Counted from the first letter of the stretch, positions 1 through 10,655 are shown. The stretch is 15,537 nucleotides of DNA from Acidobacteriota bacterium (GCA_021798235.1 JAJZMO010000188.1:1-15537), one strand, 5' to 3'. Made by a program: numbers and translations. The notes: a model not told the origin generated them from the sequence alone.

Positions 1-750
1 CTTGTTGGGGTTGCCGCCGAATCTGGCGATGTTGTTGTGGATCCACTGGAGTGCGGCAATCTGGTCGAGGAGGCCGTAGTCGCCGGAGGTGTGGTGGGCG
101 GATGCTTTGTCGAGAGCGGCGGTGCGGTAGAAGCCGAAGATGTCGAGGCGGTACTCGATAGTGACGAAGACGACGCCGTGGGTGACGAGCGGGAGACCGC
201 TGGAGAAGCCGTCGCCGGCGAGGTTGGAGCCGCCGTGGATGTAGACCATGACGGGAAGGTTGCGGGCGTGGGCGGATGTCCAGACGTCGAGGTGGAGGCA
301 GTTTTCGCTGTAGTGGAGGGTGTCCCAGTGGTTCCAGCCTTCGTCGAGTTGTGGGCAGGGCGCGCCGTGGCTGTCGGCGAGGAAGGTGCCGTGCCAGGGT
401 TTGGGCGGTTGCGGGGCGCGCCAGCGGAGATTGCCGACGGGCGGCTGAGCGAAGGGGATTCCGAGATAAGCGAAGATGCCGGGTGCGGGCTCGGTGCCTT
501 CAAGGGCGCCCTGGGCGATGGTGACACGAGCCTTGGGAATGGGCGCGTAGGCGGGCTTGGATTGAGGCTGGGCAGCACAGAGCGCGGGAGTGAGGAACAG
601 GCAGGCAAGGGAGAGCGCAAAACCCAGGATGCCGTGCATATCCCGCCGAATCGAGGGCTGCCGCTCCCTGTTGGTCGCGTCAACTTCATAGTGCGTGCAG
701 GGGTTGGGGCTTTCCGGGTTTTGCGCTGGAATGCGGCGGAGTGCTTGCAT
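1..750 (-). CDS. Type B carboxylesterase/lipase, secreted, N-terminal part (runs off left edge)
   Basis: An alpha/beta-hydrolase of the type B carboxylesterase family (PF00135), which hydrolyses carboxylic esters. The visible 250 residues show a hydrophobic signal segment (about 40-58), the family block YLGIPFAQPPVGNLRWRAP (95-113), SENCLHLDVW (148-157), the oxyanion-hole HGG (172-174) and SGDYGLLDQIAALQWIHNN (222-240). The GxSxG nucleophile elbow normally follows within about 15 residues and so lies beyond the left edge, as do the catalytic acid and histidine. The ATG at 750 was chosen because AAAGGA sits about 9 bases upstream and the added residues supply a positively charged n-region (RERQPSIRRD) before the hydrophobic core. 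An internal ATG at 639 gives a shorter signal peptide without basic residues and with a poor ribosome site. The protein is probably periplasmic or exported. The substrate cannot be told. Family is near certain; the start is moderately sure. Confidence 0.9.
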   Translation of the reverse strand, partial: MQALRRIPAQNPESPNPCTHYEVDATNRERQPSIRRDMHGILGFALSLACLFLTPALCAAQPQSKPAYAPIPKARVTIAQGALEGTEPAPGIFAYLGIPFAQPPVGNLRWRAPQPPKPWHGTFLADSHGAPCPQLDEGWNHWDTLHYSENCLHLDVWTSAHARNLPVMVYIHGGSNLAGDGFSSGLPLVTHGVVFVTIEYRLDIFGFYRTAALDKASAHHTSGDYGLLDQIAALQWIHNNIARFGGNPNK

Positions 751-835
751 GGGGCGGGTTCCTTTTTCGGCCCGAAGTTGCGATGAGGCCGTGAAATTTT
801 GGCGAGCGAAAGAGGCGTTCGCTTGAAGTAAAGCG

Positions 836-865
836 ATTTTATGGAAGCGATGCGGGGAGTGGCAA
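836..865 (-). promoter_or_regulatory. Sigma-70-like promoter for the carboxylesterase
   Basis: Reading the minus strand, TTGCCA (860-865, 5 of 6 to the -35 consensus) is followed after 18 bases by TAAAAT (836-841, 5 of 6 to the -10 consensus). Transcription would begin near 829, giving a leader of about 80 bases to the ATG at 750. The site lies between the ADOP permease stop and the esterase, so the esterase is probably transcribed on its own. Seen by eye only. Confidence 0.55.
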
Positions 866-951
866 GGCGGGAATGGCCTGGCGCACGGTTGCCGGTGCGC
901 GCGGGCCGCACCTGGGCACTGGCGTGTTGCCAAGTGCAAGGCGGCGGGGAG

Positions 952-3408
952 TCACTCCACGCGCAGGGCCTGTTGCGGATCGAGCCTGGAGGCCCGCGTA
1001 GCCGGCATCCAGACTGCCAGCAGGGCCACGAGAGACAAGATCACCGGGACAGAGACGAATACCATGGGATCCCAGTCCTTCACGCCATAGAGAAAACTGG
1101 CGATGAAGCGGGTGAGACCCAGGGCTGCACCCACGCCGACGACCACGCCGATGAGGGCGAGCCGCATTCCGTGCCACACGACCAGATTGCGGATGCGGTC
1201 CCTGTCAGCGCCGAGGGCCATGCGGATACCCATCTCCTGCGTGCGCTGCTGGACGGAGTAGGCCATGAGCCCGTAAATACCGATGCCGGCGAGGATGAGG
1301 GCAGCAGCTCCGAAGATCGAGAGGAGCAGCATGTCGAAGTCCTGACGCGAAATGGACTGCGAAACTACTTCGGTCATGGGGCGAACGCGTCCGACGGGAA
1401 AGCCGCCGCTGGCGAGCCGCAGTTGCTTCTTTGCGGCGGCGATGTACTGGCGGGGATCGCCGTGAGTGCGAACGAGCCATACCATTGGAGCGATACCGGT
1501 ATTGAGCGCGGTCATTCCGTTGGTGACCTGGGCGAGGGGAACAATCATCTGCGGCTGCGGCTTGTGATTCAGGCCCGCGCCGCGGATATTGCCGACCACG
1601 CCGATGATCTGCCGCGGTCCCTCGACAAACTGAGGGCCGATGCCCTTGCCGATAAGAATCTGCTGGCCGATGGGGTTCTGCTTTGGCCAGTACTGTCTGG
1701 CCATGGCTTCGTTGATGATGACGACGCCGGGAGCCGATGCGTCATCCTGCTGCGTGAAGTCGCGGCCTTGCAGGATGGGGATATGAAAGACGGAGAAGTA
1801 GCCGGGCGATACGCTCATCCAACTGGCACCCCCGGTCCATGGGGACTTTCCCGTGGGCCTGCCCAGGATGTTGAAGGGCAATCCGTAGCCGCCTTCGAGG
1901 GGCAGAACGCAACTCATAGCCGAGGCTTCTACACCCGGAATGGCATCTAGCCGCTCGCGCCCGTCGCGTGAAACCTGCGCGACCGCGGCGGAGGTTTTGA
2001 AGTGACCGCTGGTGAGAGCCATTTGCAGCGTGAGGACATGGCGAGGATCGAATCCGGGGTTGACGTTGCGTAGCGCCAGGAAGGTTCGGATGAGCAGCGC
2101 CGCGCCGATGAGCAGGACGAGCGCGAGCGCAACCTCACTGATCACGAGCAGGGAGCGGACCTTGCTTTGGCGGAAGCCGGTTCCGGAGCGGTTGCTGCTT
2201 TCCTTCAGGGTGCTGTTCAGATCAGGACGCGAAGCGCCGAGCGCGGGAGCCAGTCCAAAGAGGACTCCGGTGAGGAGCGCGATTCCCAGGGTGAAGAGGA
2301 GCACGCGCCAGTCAATGCCGACCGCGGCGCCGTGCGCACCAATGCGCGGCAAGCCCGCGGGGCTGACGGCCAAGAGCGCACGCACGCCCACGTAGCCCAG
2401 TATGAGTCCCAGAACGGCGCCGGCGAGGGAGAGGACCATGCTTTCTGTCAGCAGCTGGCGCACGATGCGGATGCGGCCGGCTCCCATGGCTGCGCGGATG
2501 GCGAACTCGCGCCGGCGCCCGGTAGCGCGCACGAGAAGGAGATTCGCGACATTCGCGCAGGCGATGAGGAGCACAAAACCCACGGCCCCCAGCAAGACGA
2601 GCAGCGACTGGCGGGCACCTGCAACCACAGAGTCGCGGAGGGGCTCGACTGCGAAGCTGTTTTTCGGACCAATCATGTTGGGATAGCGGCGGCGGAACTG
2701 GTCGGCTGCAATCTTCAAGCGAGCGTTGGCCTCTGCGAGGGTCATGCCCGGCTTGAGGCGGCCGGCAACGAGGAAGTAATGGCCCTGATTGGTGCTGTGG
2801 GGATCAATCTGAAAGGGGATCCAGATGTCAGCTTTGGGATCGGTGGCGAACGACTTTCCGATTACGCCGACGATGGTGTAGGGGACGTTGCTGAGCGAAA
2901 TGCTGGTGCCCACGATTTTGGGATTGCCGCCGAACCTGCGCTGCCACAGCCCATAGCTGATCACGGCATAGTTCCCGCCGTTGGGGGAGTCTTCGGCCCT
3001 GGTGAAGGTGTGGCCCAACATGACCGGCGCGCCAAAGAGGCGGAAGTAATTCCGGGAGACATGAATGCCGTGAATCTGTTCGGGGACGGTTCCGGTAAGG
3101 TTGAAGCCCGGTCCCCCGAAGTCGTAAGCGGTCACATCCTCGAAGACTCCCTTGAGGCTTCTCCAGGTGTTGAAATTGGTCGGCGAAGCAGACGGTCCCT
3201 TGCCCTGTGGAGAAGTGAGCAGGAACTGCACGATGCGGTTCGGGTGGGGGTAATCGAGCGGCTTGAGCAGAACCGCATTGACCACAGTGAAGATGGCGGT
3301 ATTGGCGCCGATGCCCAGAGCGAGCGCGGCAATCGCGGTAATGGTGAATGCCGGATTGGCAATCAGCATCCGGAAGGAATATCTGAGGTCGGCGCGGAAG
3401 TCGCCCAT
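952..3408 (-). CDS. ADOP-type duplicated MacB/FtsX ABC transporter permease
   Basis: An 818-residue membrane permease with two tandem MacB_PCD + FtsX units, the architecture called ADOP (acidobacterial duplicated orphan permease). TM1 is at about 21-48 (ALALGIGANTAIFTVVNAVL), the first periplasmic core at about 50-240, and the first FtsX segments near 268-297, 320-345 and 367-392. A linking helix is at 418-445, the second core at about 450-665, and the second FtsX segments near 694-718, 750-772 and 781-803. The protein ends in the usual MPATRASRLDPQQALRVE. ATG 3408 was chosen because family members start with a short amphipathic DLRYSFRML segment, and GAGGTG lies 8 bases upstream. MacB relatives move peptides, lipids or drugs, or transmit mechanical force across the membrane; the cargo here is unknown. 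No ATPase gene and no PadR-type regulator lies next to it, so it must use an ATPase made elsewhere. Confidence 0.93.
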   Translation of the reverse strand: MGDFRADLRYSFRMLIANPAFTITAIAALALGIGANTAIFTVVNAVLLKPLDYPHPNRIVQFLLTSPQGKGPSASPTNFNTWRSLKGVFEDVTAYDFGGPGFNLTGTVPEQIHGIHVSRNYFRLFGAPVMLGHTFTRAEDSPNGGNYAVISYGLWQRRFGGNPKIVGTSISLSNVPYTIVGVIGKSFATDPKADIWIPFQIDPHSTNQGHYFLVAGRLKPGMTLAEANARLKIAADQFRRRYPNMIGPKNSFAVEPLRDSVVAGARQSLLVLLGAVGFVLLIACANVANLLLVRATGRRREFAIRAAMGAGRIRIVRQLLTESMVLSLAGAVLGLILGYVGVRALLAVSPAGLPRIGAHGAAVGIDWRVLLFTLGIALLTGVLFGLAPALGASRPDLNSTLKESSNRSGTGFRQSKVRSLLVISEVALALVLLIGAALLIRTFLALRNVNPGFDPRHVLTLQMALTSGHFKTSAAVAQVSRDGRERLDAIPGVEASAMSCVLPLEGGYGLPFNILGRPTGKSPWTGGASWMSVSPGYFSVFHIPILQGRDFTQQDDASAPGVVIINEAMARQYWPKQNPIGQQILIGKGIGPQFVEGPRQIIGVVGNIRGAGLNHKPQPQMIVPLAQVTNGMTALNTGIAPMVWLVRTHGDPRQYIAAAKKQLRLASGGFPVGRVRPMTEVVSQSISRQDFDMLLLSIFGAAALILAGIGIYGLMAYSVQQRTQEMGIRMALGADRDRIRNLVVWHGMRLALIGVVVGVGAALGLTRFIASFLYGVKDWDPMVFVSVPVILSLVALLAVWMPATRASRLDPQQALRVE

Positions 3409-3727
3409 CAGGAGGTCACCTCGGATATGGATTTTTGCCCGGGGTAAGGATGCATGTTGGCAGGTAGGTATACGACTGTGGCCGGGAGAATGTTCCTGAC
3501 TTGAGCGAAGAGGAGAAACTGCCGGGCCGCAAACGGGGCTATCCGGATGCCGCCACGAACGGTATGAACACCGGTTCCAACGCCGCATGATCAAGAGCGT
3601 GCGTCCCGGATTCACGGTGCGCCGATGAGTGCAGAGCGGCGGTGCGGGCAGGAAAAAAGGGCGGCTGGTGAGCCGCCCCTGAGTGCTGAGCCAATAATGG
3701 AGAAATTCGGGCGCCGTCCCGCTGTGG
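3409..3727. other. Intergenic region between ADOP permease and ftsH
   Basis: These 319 bases hold the ftsH terminator at the high-coordinate end and the permease leader at the low end. The permease ribosome site is embedded in a short inverted repeat, GAGGT-G-ACCTC (minus strand), just before its ATG. A weak -10-like TATACC is visible in the leader without a convincing -35. No small gene is supported; the open frames here are upstream read-through of the permease frame. Confidence 0.6.
3653..3678 (-). terminator. Rho-independent terminator of ftsH
   Basis: On the minus strand GGGCGGCT-CACC-AGCCGCCC forms a perfect 8-bp GC-rich stem with a 4-base loop, followed directly by six T residues. It begins 49 bases after the ftsH stop and separates ftsH from the ADOP permease gene, so the latter needs its own promoter. 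Confidence 0.93.
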
Positions 3728-5647
<1,920 letters not shown>

Positions 5648-5938
5648 GTGTGTCCTCTCTTCACGCACGACCAAAAGACGAAAAAGTAAGGCAGCCCGAT
5701 TACGGGGTGGTTACTTAATTCCCGCTTTTACCATGTTAGACGCGGGAGAGTGCCCAGACGGAGCAAGAGCTTTGCGGCTGGCACAAAAATCCACTGAGTC
5801 TCTTCAGGTGACGATACGCCATCTTTATTTTAACTCCGGGGCGAGTTGGGAGGGCGGAAATAGCCGGGGAGGGGTTAACGGACGGGGAAATGGGGCGTGG
5901 TGTGGGGAAAGCATTGAACCGCAGGGGTTTAGAGGAAT

Positions 5939-6124
5939 TCACCGGCGGGAGGGCGTTGAAGCTGGGGGATCTTGAACGTTCCAGGGGCAATGGCGGCAGC
6001 CGGAATGGCAGCAGGAGCCGCGGCGGAGGTGGTATTCGCGGGTGAAGACGAGGAATGGGCCATCCATGTAGTAATCGCGGCCTTCGACGAGGGGCGGGTT
6101 GGGGTTGTCGGCGGGTTCAGGCAT
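5939..6124 (-). CDS. DUF5522 small cysteine-rich protein, overlapping lhr
   Basis: A 61-residue protein matching my recollection of the DUF5522 pattern: EGRDYY (14-19), then VFTREYHLRRGSCCHSGCRHCPW (26-48). The cluster C38, C39, C43 and C46 with H40 and H45 could bind a metal or an Fe-S cluster; this is inference, since the function is unknown. The proline-rich tail is probably disordered. The ATG at 6124 overlaps the lhr stop by 8 bases (ATGCCTGA contains the lhr TGA), and no Shine-Dalgarno is visible before it, so translation is probably coupled to lhr. The open frame continues far upstream as a Ser/Pro-rich antisense-like frame within lhr. That is not coding; the gene begins at the Met where conserved sequence starts. 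Confidence 0.88.
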   Translation of the reverse strand: MPEPADNPNPPLVEGRDYYMDGPFLVFTREYHLRRGSCCHSGCRHCPWNVQDPPASTPSRR

Positions 6125-9100
6125 GGAGGTCGGCTTCGTTCTGCGCGGACTGCGGCGGGAATAGCGGTGCTGGCTGCGGCGCGGCGGTGTTGTTGGTGGC
6201 GGGATCGGGCGAGAGGTTGGGCGGGGGGAAGGTGACGGTGCGACCGGGGATGGCAGTGGCGCGTTCGCCGGGGAGGACGATGCCGATGAGGTTGACGGGG
6301 TCGGCGGCGGCGACAGTGAGGGGCGGCATGGAGGCGAGAGGGCGCTGGCGGCAGGCGCGGAGGGATTCGACGGCCGCGGGGAGGGCGAACTGCTCGCCGG
6401 AGAAGCCGGAGAGGAAACGGCCGCCGCGGACAAGGCCGCGATCTTCAAGGCGGCGGAAGAGGCCGTGGAGCTCGCGCCAGCGGGGGAGCGAGGTTTCGTT
6501 GGCGGCGAGGTCGCGGAAGACGACGCCATAGCGGTGGAGGAGCATGAAGCAGGCGGATTCGAGCTGGAGGTCGTAGGCCTGGGCGGAATTTTCTGGGGCG
6601 GTGGGTTGGGAGTGGGCCGATTCGGTTTGGTCGGCCAGGAGGCTCCAGCGGCCTGCGGCGTTGCGGAGGGTGCGAGTGGCGCGGGCGGAGGGTGCGGCGA
6701 AGGCCTGCTTGCGGCGCGGATCGATGAGGGCGCGGAGGGCATCGAAGCCGTCGGCGGTGACGAGGCCGGCGGCGACGAGCTCCCAGATGGCGCGGGAGAT
6801 TTCCGCGGGTGAGGTGGCGAGCAGGCGGGTAAGGTCAGCGGCGAAGAGCGCTCCGCGATCGGTGAGGAAGGAGCGGACGCGGTTGGCGAGGGGGCTGAGG
6901 CAGGCGGTGAGGTGGGCCTCTGGAACCTGGCGGTCAGCGAGGCAGCGGTCCATCCAGTGGGCTTCTTCGCGAAGGAAGAAGGTGATGGGCGCCATGCTGG
7001 TGGGCACGACGCGGCGGGGGCCACCGGATTCGGGAGATTGGAAGGCGGGATGGGGCGAGATGCGGCCCCAGCCGATGACGCCGGTAAGGCAGAGGGTGTC
7101 GAGCCAGCGGGGATCGTAGTTGGCGACGCGGGCGGGAAGGATGCTGCGCTCCCATTCGATGGCGGGGGCCTCGTATCCTTGCAGGGCTCGGAGGGCTTCG
7201 AGCAGGCCCTGTTCGCCGGTGAGCTGGCGCTGCGGGCCGAGGTGTTGCCAGTCGAGGAGGAAGCGCATGTAGGTAGCGGGCGGGACAGGCTCAACCTGCT
7301 TGCGCAGCTGGCCGATGGTGCGCTTGTGAATGCGCTGGAGGATGCGGCGCTCGCACCACTCGATGTGGTGGTCTGCGGTGGTGGGCGGATGCTCGAATGT
7401 GCCGCGGAGGATGGTGCCCGTGGATTCGAGATAAAGGAGCTGCGCGAAGACGGGCTGGGGCGCGAGGCCAAGATGGGTGGCGAGGTTGTGGGCGGTGACG
7501 GGGCCGAGGATCTGGAGCCAGCCCTGGATGGCTTTGCGGAGGACTTCGTCGGGGCTAGACGGGACGGTTGCGTGGGGGAATTCCGGGACGGGCTGGGAGA
7601 ATTCAGCTTCTGGAAAGAGCACGCGGAGCCAGCCAGCACGCTCGGCGGCGCAAAAGTAACTGATGGAGTTGCATTTGGCGAGGAAAGCGCGACGGGTGGA
7701 TTCGAGACGGGTGAAGAAGGTAGCCCAGGGAGAGGTGCGAGGATCCTCTGAGATGGAGGATGGGACGAGGACGAGAGATTGGAGGAGGTCGAGGAGCTCG
7801 TGCTCGTCGCGAATGTCTGGCCAGAGGGTTTCGCGGACTTCTGCGATGGCCTGGGGTGAAAGGCGGCCGGCTTCGCCGAGGAGATTGGCGGGGACTGCAC
7901 CGCGGAGGCTGACGGCGCGGGAGCGGCGCTCTTCGAGGTCGGCGTCGTCGAGGAAGGCGTAGGGGTTGGCGTTGAGGAGCTCGTGGGCGAAGGCGGAGGG
8001 TGTGGCGGTGTCGACGGCGAGGCAACGGATGCGGCCGGAGTCAATGCCTTCGAGGATGCTGACGAGGCCGGTGAGGTCCATGGCTTCGCCGAGGACGTCC
8101 TGCATGACTTCGGCGACGAGGGGGTGGTCGGGGATCTGGATGTCGCCTTCGATGTTTTCAAAGCAGGCAGCGGCCTGCGGGAAGACGCTGGCGAGGAGAT
8201 CGTCGGCGCGGGTGCGCTGGACTTGCGGGGCGACTTTTTTGCCTTTTTGGAACCGTAACAGTTGCAAACTGCGGTTGGCGGCCCACTTCCAACGGGATTT
8301 GAAGATGGGCGAGGCGAGCGAGGCCTGTTCGAGGAGGCTTTGGACGGTCTGGGTGGTGAGGAAGTGGAAGACGTCGCTCAAGGGGAAGCTGTGCTGCTCG
8401 GCGAGGGAGATGTTGATGCCGTTGTCAGTGGCGGCGGCCTGGAGTTCAAAGTTAAACCCGCGGCAGAAGCGCTTGCGGAGGGCGAGTCCCCATGCCTTGT
8501 TGATGCGGCCACCGAAGGGCGCGTGGAGGATGAGCTGCATGCCTCCGCCTTCGTCGAAGAATCTTTCTGCAACGATGTTGGTTACAGAAGGGACAGTGCC
8601 GAGGATGGCGCGCCCGGCGGCGATATAAGCGATGAGCTGCTTTGCGCCGGAGTCGCAGATGCAGCACGCGTCTTTGAGCCAGTCGATGGTGGCGGCGACT
8701 TCGGGTGCGGCTTCACTGATGTAGCCGGGGAGGACGTTGGGCGTGCGGCGGTCGATTTCGGAACGGAGGCCGGAGACGAACTCCGACAATTCCATGGTGC
8801 GCTGGGGGGCTTCGCCGCTCCAGAAGGGAAGCGTGGGCGGCAGGCCCTGGGCGTCTTCGACGAGGACGCGGCCGGCGGCCTCGATGCGCTGGATGCGCCA
8901 GCTGGTGTTGCCGAGCTGGATGATGTCGCCGGGGGAGGATTCGACGGCGAAGTGCTCGTCGAGGGTGGCGATCTGGACGCCTTCGGGCTGGGCGATGACG
9001 GGAAAGAGCGCGGTGTCGGGGATGGTTCCGCCATTGGTGACGGCGGTGATGCGCGCGCCGCGGCGGGCCTGGATGCGGCTATGGACGCGGTCGCGGAGAA

Positions 9101-10574
9101 TGTATGCGCCGTAGCGGCCGCGGCTGGATTCGATGCCTTCGGTGAGGAGGGTGAGCGCGCGGTCGTATTCGTCGAAGGGGAGGTCGCGGTAGGGATGGGC
9201 GCGGCGGAAGACGTTGTAGAGGGTGCGCTCGTCCCATGGCTCGGCGGAGCAGGCGGCGACGATCTGCTGCATGAGGACGTCGAAGGGGCGCGGGGGAATT
9301 TCGAGGCGGTCGAGGATACCGGAGCGCATGGCGCGCATGAGGGCGGCGGTTTCGACGAGGTCGTCGCGGGTGGTGGGGAAGAAGCGGCCCTTGGGGGTGG
9401 CACCGCGCCAGTGGCCGGCGCGGCCGACGCGCTGCATGGCGACGGCGATGGCGCGGGTGGAGTTGATCTGGCAGACGAGGTCGACGGCACCGATGTCGAT
9501 GCCGAGCTCGAGCGAGGCGGTGGCGACGAGGACGCGGATTTCGCCGGCCTTGAGGCGGCGTTCTGCTTCGAGGCGTAGCTGGCGCGAGAGGCTGCCGTGA
9601 TGCGCGGCGACGTTTTCCTGGCCGAGGCGCTCGGCGAGCTGGAAGGCGAGTCGCTCGGCCATGCGGCGCGTATTGACGAAGACGAGAGTGGAGCGGTGCT
9701 CATTAGCGAGCTCGGCGATGCGGTCGTAGATGCTGTTCCAGATGGCGTTGGAGGCGACGGCTCCGAGTTCGTTGGATGGGATTTCGACGGCGAGGTCGAG
9801 GGTGCGGTGCCGGCCGCACTGAACGATTTCGACGTTGGGGTTGCGCGTGCCGCCGAGGAAGCTGGCGACGAGTTCAATGGGATTTTGCGTGGCGGAGAGG
9901 CCGATGCGCTGCGGCGCGGGATGGGCGAGCAGGCTGGCGCCTGGGGTGAGGGAATTTTCGGCGGTGACGAGGGCGTCAAGGCGTTCGAGCGTGAGGGCCA
10001 GGTGGGAACCGCGCTTGTCGTCAGCGACGGCATGAATTTCATCGACGATGACGGTGTGGACGCGGCGGAGATGCTCGCGGCTTTTGAGCGAGGTGAGCAG
10101 GATGTAGAGCGATTCGGGAGTGGTGACGAGAATGTGTGGCGGGCACTTGAGCATGGCGCGGCGCTCGGAGGGTGGGGTGTCTCCGGTGCGGACGGCGGCG
10201 CGGATGGGCGGGCAGAGGTAGCCGCGTTCGAGGGCGAGTTGCTGGATTTCGCGGAGGGGAGCTTCGAGGTTTTTCTGGACGTCGTTGGAGAGCGCCTTGA
10301 GGGGCGAGACGTAGACGACGGAGGTTCCGGCGGGGAGGCGGTTTTCGAGGGCTTCGCGGAGGAGGCGGTCAATGCAGATGAGGAACGCGGCGAGGGTTTT
10401 GCCGGAGCCGGTGGGCGCGGAGATGAGCGTGGGTGTGGCGGCGAGGATGTGGGGCCAGCCCTGCTGCTGGGGTTCGGTGGGCGTGCCGAAGCGGCGTGTG
10501 AACCACTCCTGAGTGACGGGGTGGGCCCATGCGAGCGCGTCGGAAACGGCTTTGGGGGCGGGCGGGTACGGCAT
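6117..10574 (-). CDS. lhr: Lhr-family ATP-dependent helicase (long form)
   Basis: A 1485-residue superfamily 2 helicase of the Lhr (large helicase-related) family, implicated in DNA repair; characterised members are 3'-5' ssDNA translocases that unwind RNA:DNA hybrids. Visible motifs: Q-motif region with TPTEPQQQGW (31-40), Walker A APTGSGKT (53-60), DEIH box (178-181), SAT (227-229), motif IV VFVNTRR (298-304), motif V ATASLELGID (351-360) and motif VI QRVGRAGHWRG (381-391). A winged-helix and DEAD/H-associated region follows, then a long C-terminal domain from roughly residue 880 to the end. Length is close to E. coli Lhr (1538), so this is the full-length form and not the short Lhr-Core. 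No exonuclease, phosphoesterase or ligase gene adjoins it. Start ATG 10574 has no ribosome site; a -10 element lies 5 bases upstream, suggesting a leaderless message. Confidence 0.95.
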   Translation of the reverse strand: MPYPPAPKAVSDALAWAHPVTQEWFTRRFGTPTEPQQQGWPHILAATPTLISAPTGSGKTLAAFLICIDRLLREALENRLPAGTSVVYVSPLKALSNDVQKNLEAPLREIQQLALERGYLCPPIRAAVRTGDTPPSERRAMLKCPPHILVTTPESLYILLTSLKSREHLRRVHTVIVDEIHAVADDKRGSHLALTLERLDALVTAENSLTPGASLLAHPAPQRIGLSATQNPIELVASFLGGTRNPNVEIVQCGRHRTLDLAVEIPSNELGAVASNAIWNSIYDRIAELANEHRSTLVFVNTRRMAERLAFQLAERLGQENVAAHHGSLSRQLRLEAERRLKAGEIRVLVATASLELGIDIGAVDLVCQINSTRAIAVAMQRVGRAGHWRGATPKGRFFPTTRDDLVETAALMRAMRSGILDRLEIPPRPFDVLMQQIVAACSAEPWDERTLYNVFRRAHPYRDLPFDEYDRALTLLTEGIESSRGRYGAYILRDRVHSRIQARRGARITAVTNGGTIPDTALFPVIAQPEGVQIATLDEHFAVESSPGDIIQLGNTSWRIQRIEAAGRVLVEDAQGLPPTLPFWSGEAPQRTMELSEFVSGLRSEIDRRTPNVLPGYISEAAPEVAATIDWLKDACCICDSGAKQLIAYIAAGRAILGTVPSVTNIVAERFFDEGGGMQLILHAPFGGRINKAWGLALRKRFCRGFNFELQAAATDNGINISLAEQHSFPLSDVFHFLTTQTVQSLLEQASLASPIFKSRWKWAANRSLQLLRFQKGKKVAPQVQRTRADDLLASVFPQAAACFENIEGDIQIPDHPLVAEVMQDVLGEAMDLTGLVSILEGIDSGRIRCLAVDTATPSAFAHELLNANPYAFLDDADLEERRSRAVSLRGAVPANLLGEAGRLSPQAIAEVRETLWPDIRDEHELLDLLQSLVLVPSSISEDPRTSPWATFFTRLESTRRAFLAKCNSISYFCAAERAGWLRVLFPEAEFSQPVPEFPHATVPSSPDEVLRKAIQGWLQILGPVTAHNLATHLGLAPQPVFAQLLYLESTGTILRGTFEHPPTTADHHIEWCERRILQRIHKRTIGQLRKQVEPVPPATYMRFLLDWQHLGPQRQLTGEQGLLEALRALQGYEAPAIEWERSILPARVANYDPRWLDTLCLTGVIGWGRISPHPAFQSPESGGPRRVVPTSMAPITFFLREEAHWMDRCLADRQVPEAHLTACLSPLANRVRSFLTDRGALFAADLTRLLATSPAEISRAIWELVAAGLVTADGFDALRALIDPRRKQAFAAPSARATRTLRNAAGRWSLLADQTESAHSQPTAPENSAQAYDLQLESACFMLLHRYGVVFRDLAANETSLPRWRELHGLFRRLEDRGLVRGGRFLSGFSGEQFALPAAVESLRACRQRPLASMPPLTVAAADPVNLIGIVLPGERATAIPGRTVTFPPPNLSPDPATNNTAAPQPAPLFPPQSAQNEADLHA

Positions 10575-10579
10575 GGTTT

Positions 10580-10585
10580 ATTGTA
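10580..10585 (-). promoter_or_regulatory. -10 element for a probably leaderless lhr transcript
   Basis: TACAAT (5 of 6 to consensus) ends 5 bases before the lhr ATG. With normal -10 to +1 spacing the transcript would start at or within a base or two of the A of ATG, and no Shine-Dalgarno is present. The -35 is not recognisable: CGAACA lies at 17-base spacing and TTGGCG at 21. Confidence 0.5.
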
Positions 10586-10631
10586 CTGCTGGTTTTGCTG
10601 TTTGTTCGCCAATAGTGGCCGTCGGGGTGGG

Positions 10632-10648
10632 TGCGTGCTTCGCACGCA
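10632..10648. repeat. Short perfect inverted repeat upstream of lhr
   Basis: TGCGTGC-TTC-GCACGCA, a 7-bp stem with a 3-base loop, lying about 60 bases upstream of the lhr start, upstream of where a -35 would be. It could be an operator or simply the outer part of the dispersed repeat that follows it. No regulator is identified. Confidence 0.45.
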
Positions 10649-10655
10649 AATGCCG

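Noticed and set aside
37..786. Plus-strand 249-codon frame at the left end
   Set aside because: It is Gly/Val/Glu-rich, the typical antisense of a GC-rich gene. The minus strand encodes an unmistakable type B carboxylesterase.
879..905. GC-rich hairpin (GCGCAC...GTGCGC) after the ADOP stop as a terminator
   Set aside because: The stem is real, but no T tract follows on the minus strand and it overlaps no other terminator feature. It was not called.
2167..3447. Plus-strand open frames opposite the ADOP permease
   Set aside because: They are antisense images of a well-conserved permease gene, with no recognisable motif or ribosome site.
5693..5704. CCCG-taat-CGGG hairpin in the ftsH leader followed by a T-rich stretch, as an attenuator
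   Set aside because: The stem is only 4 bp and the T-run begins several bases later, so it is too weak to support a regulatory call.
6125..8161. Long Ser/Pro-rich open frame in another frame of lhr, on the same strand, continuing into the DUF5522 gene
   Set aside because: Its composition is a frame-shifted image of GC-rich lhr codons, with no domain-like content until the DUF5522 start at 6124. The lhr frame carries all helicase motifs.
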